A stretch of 64,000 nt of DNA, taken from Aldersonia sp036524855 (GTDB taxonomy: Bacteria; Actinomycetota; Actinomycetes; Mycobacteriales; Mycobacteriaceae). Below are positions 27,368 through 35,000 of the stretch, piece after piece (the first letter of the stretch is position 1; every line of letters begins with the position of its first letter). Where the stretch lies: contig DATDBL010000019.1 of NCBI GenBank assembly GCA_036524855.1, forward strand, positions 1 to 64,000, in the 5' to 3' direction. The position numbers and the translations under genes are program-made. Below the pieces are notes generated by a model. The model was given only the letters and a program-made list of their open reading frames with translations, was not told the origin of the DNA and made no database searches.

Positions 27368-28865
27368 GCCGGAGTTTCTCCCTGCCGCCGGCGAGGACGC
27401 GTGGGCGCGACTGCGCCGACACCTCGACCGGGCGAACCGGTTCTGGCTGTGTTTCCTGCTGACCGCGGACGTTCACCAGGAACGGATTCTGCGGGAGCGA
27501 GCCGACGCGAATCGCCGCCGGCGCGTGCAACCCTTTGCGCTCTACCGCGCCACCCAGCCATCGGAGCTCGTGGAGTACGCGATCCAATTGGAAGGCAGCG
27601 GCCCTCCGCCGCCGGGCTGCAGCTGGATCACCGCACCACTGTCGGCGTCCGACGAGTGGCTCAGCGCATGGCGCGGACTGCTCTACGGGCTGAACGGACG
27701 CCGTGACGTTCTGCGGCGCCGGTTGGGCGGACTCGTCATTGCCGCACCTCCTGCTGTCAAGGTGCTTGCCCAGCGCGAAACCAGCGACCTGTGGTCGGTG
27801 CTCGACCTCTTGATCGAGTTGGTTCCCGTCCCGGTCCAGGCCGAGGTCACGCCGCGCGCGAACGACGTCGCGCCCCCCGATCCAGGACGCGCGCGGACGG
27901 TCGGGCTGCAGCTCGGAGACGCACCGGGTGAAATCCTCGACCGTGCGCTCGAGCTTCTCGAACGCCCGCCTGCCGATCTGGCCACCGTGGCCCGAGCGCG
28001 GGCGTCGAGGCTGATCATGGATGCGGCACGAGCCGGCGCCGCGGACGTGGCCGCAGTCGTGGCATTGCGGCTGGTTGTCGGACTGATCGACCAAGGCGAC
28101 GAGGTGGCCGCCTTCGACCTGGCGCGCACCATCCTGAGATATCCGGTCAACGACAGCACCCGCATCGCATTATTCGATGTGGCGGCAGATCTCGCTGTGT
28201 CCGCCGGCGAGCTGGACGTCGCGTTCGAGTACGCGGCGGAATCTGCTCGATTGCAGGACCGAAAGGCCGACCGTGTCTCCACGCCCGAAGCCCAGCGCGA
28301 CCTCGCGATCAGCCTGAACAAGGTCGGCGACATACTCACCGCCCTCGGCGACCCCACCGCCGCCCTCGACCACTACCGCCGCTCCCTTGACATCGCCGAA
28401 CAACTCGCCGAGCGCATCCCCACCCCCGAAGCCCAGCGCGACGTCTCGATCAGCCTCGAAAGGGTCGGCGACACGCTCACCGCCCTCGGCGACCCCACCG
28501 CCGCCCTCGACCACTACCGCCGCTCCCTGCACATCCGCGAGCAACTCGTCGAGCATGTCCCGACTCCCGAAGCCCATCGCGACCTCGCGATCAGCCTCGA
28601 CATCGTCGGCGACATGCTCACCGCCCTCGGCGACCCCACCGCCGCCCTCGACCACTACCGCCGCTCCCTGCACATCCGCGAGCAACTAGTCGAGCATGTC
28701 CCGACTCCCGAAGCCCAGCGCGACCTCGCGATCAGCCTCGACAACGTCGGCGACACGCTCACCGCCCTCGGCGACCCCACCGCTGCCCTCGACCACCACC
28801 GCCGCTCTTCGCAGCTCCGCGAGCAACTCGCCGACCCCATCCCCACCCCCGAAGCCGACCCGTAG
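27348..28865 (+). CDS. TPR protein with four near-identical repeats; partner of the ATPase
   Basis: The 505-residue product starts at ATG 27348 behind AGAGAAGAAG. Residues 1-170 form a globular domain I do not recognise (WARLRRHLDRANRFWLCFLL, GCSWITAPLSASDEWLSAWR, GLVIAAPPAVKVLAQRETSD). Helical pairs occupy about 190-310. Residues 312-499 are four 47-residue TPR units of the form TPEAQRDLAISLDxVGDxLT followed by ALGDPTAALDHYRRSL. The protein ends abruptly at TPEADP, four residues into a fifth unit, at the border with decayed toxin-antitoxin genes. The C-terminus may therefore have been cut by recombination. It probably recognises a partner or trigger for the ATPase. Confidence 0.75.
   Translation: MPQPEREPEFLPAAGEDAWARLRRHLDRANRFWLCFLLTADVHQERILRERADANRRRRVQPFALYRATQPSELVEYAIQLEGSGPPPPGCSWITAPLSASDEWLSAWRGLLYGLNGRRDVLRRRLGGLVIAAPPAVKVLAQRETSDLWSVLDLLIELVPVPVQAEVTPRANDVAPPDPGRARTVGLQLGDAPGEILDRALELLERPPADLATVARARASRLIMDAARAGAADVAAVVALRLVVGLIDQGDEVAAFDLARTILRYPVNDSTRIALFDVAADLAVSAGELDVAFEYAAESARLQDRKADRVSTPEAQRDLAISLNKVGDILTALGDPTAALDHYRRSLDIAEQLAERIPTPEAQRDVSISLERVGDTLTALGDPTAALDHYRRSLHIREQLVEHVPTPEAHRDLAISLDIVGDMLTALGDPTAALDHYRRSLHIREQLVEHVPTPEAQRDLAISLDNVGDTLTALGDPTAALDHHRRSSQLREQLADPIPTPEADP
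28281..28844 (+). repeat. four tandem 141-bp repeats inside the TPR gene
   Basis: Units start at 28281, 28422, 28563 and 28704, and a fifth begins at 28845 and stops after about 20 bp. Units 2 and 3 differ at about ten of 141 positions by eye, and the stretch encoding TALGDPTAALDHYRRS is almost unchanged at DNA level. This is much closer than protein-level TPR conservation needs and points to recent duplication or gene conversion. Confidence 0.85.
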
Positions 28866-28866
28866 T

Positions 28867-29008
28867 CTCCAACTACCGGCCAGGCGTCCCACGGCGCGTC
28901 GACGAGCCGGATGATCCGTTCCATGAGTGCGTCGTAGGCGACGTGGTTGTCGATGAGGTCGGCGAACTGGTTCTGGGCGCGTCCGATCAGCATCGGCCGG
29001 TAGCTCAC
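28867..29008 (-). pseudogene. RelE-like toxin-type gene, truncated at the TPR junction
   Basis: It starts at GTG 29008, overlapping the stop of the DUF6247-like gene, and encodes VSYRPMLIGRAQNQFADLID, YDALMERIIRLVDAPWDAW and PVVGDYG. From memory, actinobacterial proteins that begin this way continue for another 35-40 residues, ending in a strand-rich region with a terminal tryptophan. Here the frame instead runs antisense into the TPR gene after about residue 47. It was probably the last gene of a DUF6247 toxin-antitoxin-like unit, cut where the TPR gene now ends. Confidence 0.5.
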
Positions 29009-29299
29009 TGCGTGTTGTCCCACCCGGGCAGCGGGACAAGGTCTTCGGGGCGGGTGCGGCGCGCGGCCTGTGCGGCGGCGTCGAATCCGGGGTCGCTGTA
29101 GGCGGCGGCGCGGAGCCGCCAGCGGTGCAGGAGGGCGCGCAGCGGGGGACATTGCCCGACTTCGCGGGCAGCGTCGAGTCCGGACCGGTACTCGGCGAGG
29201 AATTGGTCGTGCCACCGGTCCGGTAGCAGCGCGAGGATCTGCGCGGGGTCGTCCGGATCCGGTTGTGGTGGGCAGTGATTCTGCGGTCAACTCAGCCAC
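29005..29299 (-). pseudogene. DUF6247-like (antitoxin-type) gene, frameshifted
   Basis: The predicted start (GTG 29299) overlaps the stop of the XRE gene. The first frame reads VAELTAESLP. A one-base shift in the G-run at 29270-29272 (extra C on the coding strand) restores PQPDPDDPAQILALLPDRWH, then EYRSGLDAAREVGQCPPLRA and RAAAYSDPGFDAAAQAARR, ending LPGWDNTQ. This is the DUF6247 pattern. The span is not a multiple of three. DUF6247 proteins usually precede a RelE-like gene, as here. It may be inactive or translated from an internal start. Confidence 0.55.
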
Positions 29300-29657
29300 C
29301 CACTCCGAGCTGTGCCGGGAGTGCGACCTCGACTGTCCGCCCGCCGAGGCGGGCGGTGATGGTCACCTCGGTAGCTCCGGCGGCGGCCAGGTAGTTGGCC
29401 AGCGTTGACAGCAGCAGATCGTCGCGCGCCTCCAGTCCGGAGACCGCGGCCTGTTTGATGCCCATCCGCTGCGCCAGCTCGGTCTGGGTCAGCTGCGCCG
29501 CACGCCGGATTGCTGCCAGCCCCATCGCATGGGCGCGATCGGCCTGGGAAATCTCCGCGCGAATTGCCTTCACCCGCTGCGCAGTGTCGGGGTCGGCCAG
29601 CTTCTTCGCCAGCCGCTCGTTGCCACGCACGAACGTGGCCTGATCCTCATCACTCAT
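29292..29657 (-). CDS. XRE-family helix-turn-helix antitoxin-type regulator
   Basis: The 121-residue product (ATG 29657) has a long N-terminal helix and a C-terminal Cro/C1 helix-turn-helix: RRAAQLTQTELAQRMGIKQA, then VSGLEARDDLLLSTLANYLA, and a final strand EVTITARLGGRTVEVAL. This is the HigA-type antitoxin arrangement. The toxin gene lies immediately upstream, as in HigBA-like units, but has an internal deletion. The XRE gene itself appears intact and may still bind the AT-rich repeats at 29895. Confidence 0.85.
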   Translation of the reverse strand: MSDEDQATFVRGNERLAKKLADPDTAQRVKAIRAEISQADRAHAMGLAAIRRAAQLTQTELAQRMGIKQAAVSGLEARDDLLLSTLANYLAAAGATEVTITARLGGRTVEVALPAQLGVGG

Positions 29658-29663
29658 GGTTGC

Positions 29664-29890
29664 TCACCCCATCTCGGTGTCAGTCGCCCGCTTCCACGCC
29701 TCGATCGCGGCGTCCGCTCGCGGGCCGACGCTGTCGCCGACTCGACGGCCGGTGCGCAGTCCAGCTCAACCAGCACCTGCAACTGCGCCAACAGCAGATC
29801 CCGACGCAGCCGATCAACATCACCCGCCGCAGCCGACTCCTCCAACCGAGTTAGGTAGTCGTCGAATTCCCGCGACCAATCGATCAACAC
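29664..29890 (-). pseudogene. HigB/RelE-like toxin gene with internal deletion
   Basis: The 5' part (ATG 29890) encodes MLIDWSREFDDYLTRLEESA and QLQVLVELDCAPAVESATA, typical of actinobacterial HigB-like toxins. In the next frame the 3' part encodes VGPRADAAIEAWKRATDTEM and ends at TGA 29664-29666, just before the XRE start. Intact homologues are, as I recall, about 120-140 residues. The roughly 55-60 central residues with the catalytic strands are missing and the two ends are out of frame. This leaves an orphan antitoxin. Confidence 0.55.
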
Positions 29891-29894
29891 GACC

Positions 29895-29927
29895 CAATAT
29901 TGCTAGCGTGCAATATTGCTTGCAAGC
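29895..29927. promoter_or_regulatory. operator-like repeats upstream of the decayed HigBA-type unit
   Basis: CAATATTGCT occurs twice (29895-29904 and 29911-29920, 16-bp period); each contains the palindrome CAATATTG. The second overlaps GCTTGCAAGC (29918-29927), another perfect palindrome. They sit just upstream of the toxin start in an AT-rich pocket, as expected for XRE autoregulation. Confidence 0.5.
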
Positions 29928-30075
29928 GTCACAGCGAGTGCGGCCGCGCGAAGGACGGCGAGCGCCGGGCGGCAGCACCCCGCGTCCTCGGGATACCCTG
30001 TCGCGCGGGCGCTGGATGCGATCGGCGACAACGCCTCCGCACGTGCCTATCGCCTACGCGAAAAAAACTTTCCAA

Positions 30076-30603
30076 CTACCCTGACGGGTGAACAGCCAGC
30101 CGCGCCAGGTACTCCGCGACGCGGGGCTCGTCCCAGCCGTGCGCCTCGGCGACACCCTCGCCGATGGTGCGCAGATACTTCCGAGCGGGGGCGCGCGGCG
30201 CGACGTCGTGCAGGCCGACGGCACTGGTGAAGGTCAGCATTGGGTGCCCGTCGCGCACGCCGACCTCGAGCAGGCGGTCGTAGACGGGTGGCTCCTGGGC
30301 GCGGATGTCGTCGAACTGTTCGGCCGTCACCAGATAGGCGCGGGCGGGGGTCGGGCCGCGGACCTCGGGGTCGTAGAACGCCCGCCCGCCGCCCCACACC
30401 CTCGACTCGCCGGCGAAGAACACGCACCCGGGCAGCATGAACGCCAACGACCTGGCGGGAAGGGACGGGTCGCGGGCGCCGCGGTGGGACAGCCGGCCGC
30501 CCGGCGGGCAGCCTCCGGTGAGGTAGCAGGCCAGCCGTGCGGCGGCCATGTTGGATCCGTACGCCACGTACCAGACCGACCCGTGAGTGATTAAAGAGTC
30601 CAT
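30076..30603 (-). CDS. gamma-glutamylcyclotransferase-like protein
   Basis: The product is 175 residues from ATG 30603; GTG 30618 is an alternative. It begins with VWYVAYGSNMAAARLACYL, the YGSN loop that defines the gamma-glutamylcyclotransferase fold, and has GGRAFYDPEVRGPTPARAYL further on. The conserved acidic residue expected in the middle may be the E of TAEQFDDIRAQEPP. Related proteins are sometimes mislabelled histone deacetylases. The substrate is unknown. The likely start codon lies exactly at the centre of a 48-bp palindrome, so the true start is uncertain. Confidence 0.72.
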   Translation of the reverse strand: MDSLITHGSVWYVAYGSNMAAARLACYLTGGCPPGGRLSHRGARDPSLPARSLAFMLPGCVFFAGESRVWGGGRAFYDPEVRGPTPARAYLVTAEQFDDIRAQEPPVYDRLLEVGVRDGHPMLTFTSAVGLHDVAPRAPARKYLRTIGEGVAEAHGWDEPRVAEYLARLAVHPSG

Positions 30604-30626
30604 GCACTCGTTAACCACTCACGGGT
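30579..30626. repeat. 48-bp intergenic palindrome between gltD and the GGCT-like gene
   Basis: The arms ACCCGTGAGTG and CACTCACGGGT are perfect. Inside them lie matching TTAA words, and a CATG centre at 30601-30604 is flanked by GAGTC and CACTC. Almost the whole 48 bp is self-complementary, with about three mismatched pairs. It could serve as terminator for the glt operon, a protein-binding site or a repetitive element. Confidence 0.7.
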
Positions 30627-30631
30627 GGGGC

Positions 30632-32098
30632 TCAGCGTTGCGCGACCGCGGTCGGGTGGATGGGGGCGGGCAGGGCGGTGCGGCCCTCGAGGTAGCGGTC
30701 GACGGCGGACGCGCACGCGCGACCTTCGGCGATCGCCCACACGATCAGCGACTGACCGCGACCCATGTCGCCGGCGACGAAGACGCCGTCGACGGAGGTC
30801 GCCCAGCCGTCGTCGCGTTTGACGTTGCCGCGCTCGGTGATCTCGACCCCGAGCCCGTCGAGCAGGCCCGGACGCTCGGCGCCGGTGAAGCCCATTGCGA
30901 GCAGCACAAGATCGGCCTCGAGCGTGAACTCCGAGCCCTCGACCTTCTGGAAGCGGCCGTCCACCAGCTCCACCTCGTGCGCCACGAGCCCGGTCACCCT
31001 GCCGTCCACACCGACGAAGCGCTCCGTGTTCACCGAGTAGACGCGCTCACCGCCTTCCTCGTGCGCAGACGACACCCGGTAAATCATCGGGTAGGTCGGC
31101 CACGGGTTGGCATCCGAGCGCAGCTCCGGCGGGCGGGGCATGATCTCGAACTGGTGCACACTCTCCGCGTCCTGGCGGTGCGAGGTGCCCAGGCAGTCCG
31201 CGCCGGTGTCGCCGCCGCCGATGATGACGACCTTCTTGCCCTGCGCGGTGATCGGCGGCTGGCCGTCCGCGTCGAGGACGTCGTCTCCGTGCTGGACCCG
31301 GTTCGACCACGGCAGGAACTCCATCGCCTGATGGATGCCGTCGAGCTCACGCCCCGGGATCGGAAGGTCACGCGCGACGGTCGCACCGCCGGCGAGCACG
31401 ATCGCGTCGTAGTCGCGACGCAGCACGGCCGCGGTGATGTCCTTACCGACGTTGACGCCGGTCCGGAAGACCGTGCCCTCGGCCTCCATCTGGGCGAGGC
31501 GGCGGTCGATGTGCCGCTTCTCCATCTTGAACTCGGGGATGCCGTAGCGCAGCAGGCCGCCGATGCGGTCGTCACGCTCGAACACCGTGACAGTGTGGCC
31601 GGCGCGCGTGAGCTGTTGCGCCGCAGCGAGTCCCGACGGACCCGAGCCGACAACCGCGACCTTCTTACCGGAGAGCCCGGTGGGATACACGGGAGTGACC
31701 CAGCCGTGCTCGAAGGCGTGGTCGATGATCTCGACCTCGACCTGCTTGATCGTGACCGGGTCCTGATTGATGCCGAGCACGCAGGACGCCTCGCACGGAG
31801 CCGGGCACAGCCGCCCGGTGAACTCCGGGAAGTTGTTGGTCGCGTGCAGTCGCTCGATCGCCTCGCGCCACCGGCCCATGTAGACCAGGTCGTTCCACTC
31901 GGGGATCAGGTTCCCGAGCGGGCAGCCGTTGTGGCAGAACGGAATCCCGCAGTCCATGCACCGGCTGGCCTGGTCGCGCAGGGTCGGGTCGTCGAAATCC
32001 TCGTAGACCTCTTTCCAGTCGAGCAGGCGCAACGACACGGGGCGACGCTTCGGCACTTGCCGGGCGGTGTGCTTCATAAATCCGCTGGGGTCACCCAC
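30632..32098 (-). CDS. gltD: glutamate synthase small subunit
   Basis: The 488-residue product starts at GTG 32098, overlapping the end of gltB by 8 bp. N-terminal iron-sulfur cysteines occur in CMDCGIPFCHNGCPLG and CPAPCEASCVLGI. The FAD site is KKVAVVGSGPSGLAAAQQL and the NADPH site is KKVVIIGGGDTGADCLG. It closes with VFVAGDMGRGQSLIVWAIAE. It supplies electrons from NADPH to GltB for conversion of glutamine plus 2-oxoglutarate to two glutamates. The family and length are normal, and the operon order gltB-gltD is standard. Confidence 0.96.
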   Translation of the reverse strand: MGDPSGFMKHTARQVPKRRPVSLRLLDWKEVYEDFDDPTLRDQASRCMDCGIPFCHNGCPLGNLIPEWNDLVYMGRWREAIERLHATNNFPEFTGRLCPAPCEASCVLGINQDPVTIKQVEVEIIDHAFEHGWVTPVYPTGLSGKKVAVVGSGPSGLAAAQQLTRAGHTVTVFERDDRIGGLLRYGIPEFKMEKRHIDRRLAQMEAEGTVFRTGVNVGKDITAAVLRRDYDAIVLAGGATVARDLPIPGRELDGIHQAMEFLPWSNRVQHGDDVLDADGQPPITAQGKKVVIIGGGDTGADCLGTSHRQDAESVHQFEIMPRPPELRSDANPWPTYPMIYRVSSAHEEGGERVYSVNTERFVGVDGRVTGLVAHEVELVDGRFQKVEGSEFTLEADLVLLAMGFTGAERPGLLDGLGVEITERGNVKRDDGWATSVDGVFVAGDMGRGQSLIVWAIAEGRACASAVDRYLEGRTALPAPIHPTAVAQR

Positions 32099-35000
32099 GC
32101 GCTGCCTCCATAATCGCCTCGTCCACGTCCACCCCGTTGCGCTGCGCCTCGGAGATCGCGAGCAGGACCTTCTTGTAGTCGCGCGGCATCACCTTGACGA
32201 AGTGATTCACCTGCTGCGACCAGTCGCTCGAAATGCGTTCGGCAACAGGGGAACCGGTCTCGTCACGATGGCGCGCGATGATATCGCGCAGCCAGGTGAA
32301 GTCGTCGCCGGAGAGTTCCTCGAGGTCGACGAGTTCGGAGTTCAGGTTCGCCTCGAAGGTGCCGTCCGGGTTGTAGACGTATGCCACGCCACCGGACATG
32401 CCCGCGCCGAAGTTGCGCCCGGTCTCGCCGAGGATCACGACCTTGCCGCCGGTCATGTACTCGCAGCCGTGGTCACCCACGCCCTCGACGACCGCGGTGG
32501 CGCCCGAGTTGCGCACGCAGAACCGTTCCCCGACCACGCCGCGGATCAGCGTCTCGCCGCTGGTGGCACCGAACAGGATCACGTTGCCGGCGATGATGTT
32601 CTCCTCGGCGACGAACTCCGCCGGGGCGTCCAGCGCGGGCCGGACCACCAGGTGCCCGCCCGAAAGACCCTTGCCGACATAGTCGTTCGCGTCACCGAAC
32701 ACTCGCAGCGTGATACCCGCCGGGACGAACGCACCGAAGCTGTTCCCGGCGGAGCCGGTCAGCGTGATGTCGATGGTGTCGTCGGGCAGGCCGGCGCCGC
32801 CGTACAGCTTGGTGACCTCGTGGCCGAGCATGGTGCCGACGGTGCGGTTCACATTGGTGATCTTGGTTTCGATCTTCACCGGCCGACCACGCTCGAGCGC
32901 CGGCTTCGACTCGGCGATCAGGGTCTGATCCAGCGCCTTGTCCAGACCGTGATCCTGCGTCTTGGTGCAGTAGAGATCCTGCTTCATGAAGGGTGTCTCG
33001 AGGCTGGCGAGGATCGGTGAGAGGTCCAGCTTGCTCGCCTTCCACACCTCGCGCGCCTGGGTCGTGTCGAGCATTTCGACCCGTCCGATCGCCTCGTTCA
33101 ACGTGCGGAAACCCAACTGTGCCAGCAGTTCCCGCACTTCCTCCGCGATGAACAGGAAGAAGTTCTCGACGAACTCCGGCTTGCCGGTGAACCGCTCGCG
33201 CAGCACCGGGTTCTGCGTCGCCACGCCGACCGGACAGGTGTCGAGATGACACACCCGCATCATGATGCAGCCCGAGACCACCAGCGGCGCGGTGGCGAAG
33301 CCGAACTCCTCGCCGCCGAGCAGGGCGGCGATCATGACGTCGCGGCCGGTCTTGAGCTGACCATCCACCTGAACGACGATCCGGTCGCGAAGGCCGTTGA
33401 GCAGCAGCGTCTGCTGGGTCTCGGCGAGGCCGAGTTCCCAGGGACCGCCCGCGTGCTTCATCGACGTCAGCGGGGTCGCGCCGGTGCCGCCGTCGTGCCC
33501 GGAGATGAGCACGACGTCCGAGTGCGCCTTGGACACGCCCGCGGCGACCGTGCCGACACCGGGTTCGGAGACAAGTTTCACGTGAATCCGAGCACCCGGG
33601 TTGGCGTTCTTCAGGTCGTGGATCAGCTGCGCGAGGTCCTCGATCGAGTAGATGTCGTGGTGCGGCGGCGGCGAGATCAGCCCGACGCCGGGCGTGGAGT
33701 GGCGCACCTCCGCGACCCACGGGTACACCTTGTGCGCCGGAAGCTGGCCGCCCTCACCGGGCTTCGCGCCCTGCGCCATCTTGATCTGGATGTCGGTGCA
33801 ATTGGTGAGATAGTGCGCGGTGACGCCGAAGCGCCCCGACGCGACCTGCTTGATCGCGCTGCGCCGCCAGTCGCCGTTCTCGTCGGCCTCGAACCGGGCC
33901 GGGCTCTCGCCGCCCTCACCACAGTTCGAGCGCCCGCCGAGACGGTTCATCGCGATGGCGAGCGTCTCGTGGGCCTCGGCGCTGATCGACCCGTAGCTCA
34001 TCGCGCCCGTGGAGAACCGCCTGACGATCTCGGTCGCCGGCTCCACCTCGTCGATCGAGATCGGTTCGCGCTCTTCGGTCTTGAATCGGAACAGGCCACG
34101 CAGCGACGCCAGCCGCTCGGACTGGTCGTCGACCAGCTTGGTGTACTCCTTGAAGATCGAATACCGACCCGAGCGCGTCGCATGCTGCAGCTTGAACACG
34201 GTATCCGGGTTGAACAGGTGGTATTCGCCCTCGCGGCGCCACTGATATTCGCCGCCGATCTCGAGTTCGCGGTGCGACCGCTCCTTCGGGTTGGCCAGGT
34301 ACGCGGTGGCGTGCCGGGTGGCGACGTCGGCGGCGATCTCGTCGAGACCGATGCCGCCGAGGTGGCTGCGCAGGCCGGTGAAGTACTCGTCGACCAGTTC
34401 CTGCGACAGGCCGATCACCTGGAACAACTGCGCACCGGTGTAGGAGGCGAGGGTGGAGATGCCCATCTTGGACATCACCTTCAGCACGCCCTTTCCTGCC
34501 GCCTTGATGTAGTTGGCGACCGCCTTGTCGAACTCGATGCCGGTGAGCGAGCCGCGCTCGAGCATGTCCTCGATCGACTCGAAGGCCATATACGGGTTGA
34601 TCGCGGCGGCGCCGAATCCGACGAGCATCGCCATGTGGTGCACCTCGCGGGCGTCGCCGGCCTCCACGATCAGCCCGACCATGGTGCGGGTGCGTTCCCG
34701 CACGAGGTGGTGGTGCACGGCGGCGGTGAGCAGCAGCGACGGGATCGGCGCCAGTTTCTCGTTCGACTCGCGGTCCGACAGCACGATGATCCGCGCGCCA
34801 CCCGAGATCGCGGCGCTGACCTGGGCCTGGATCGCGTCGAGCGACCGGCGCAGCCCGGCGCCGCCCTCGGCGACCGGGTACAGGCCGCGCACGACCACCG
34901 ACCGCAATTCCTGCTGGTCGTTCTCGTCGTTGATATGAACGAGCTTGGCGAGTTCGTCGTTGGTCAGGATCGGCTGGCAGAGCACGATCTGCTTGCACGA

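Noticed and set aside
28281..28844. Regular repeats that might be a CRISPR array
   Set aside because: The 141-bp units are contiguous, in frame and encode TPR helices; there are no spacers and no cas genes.
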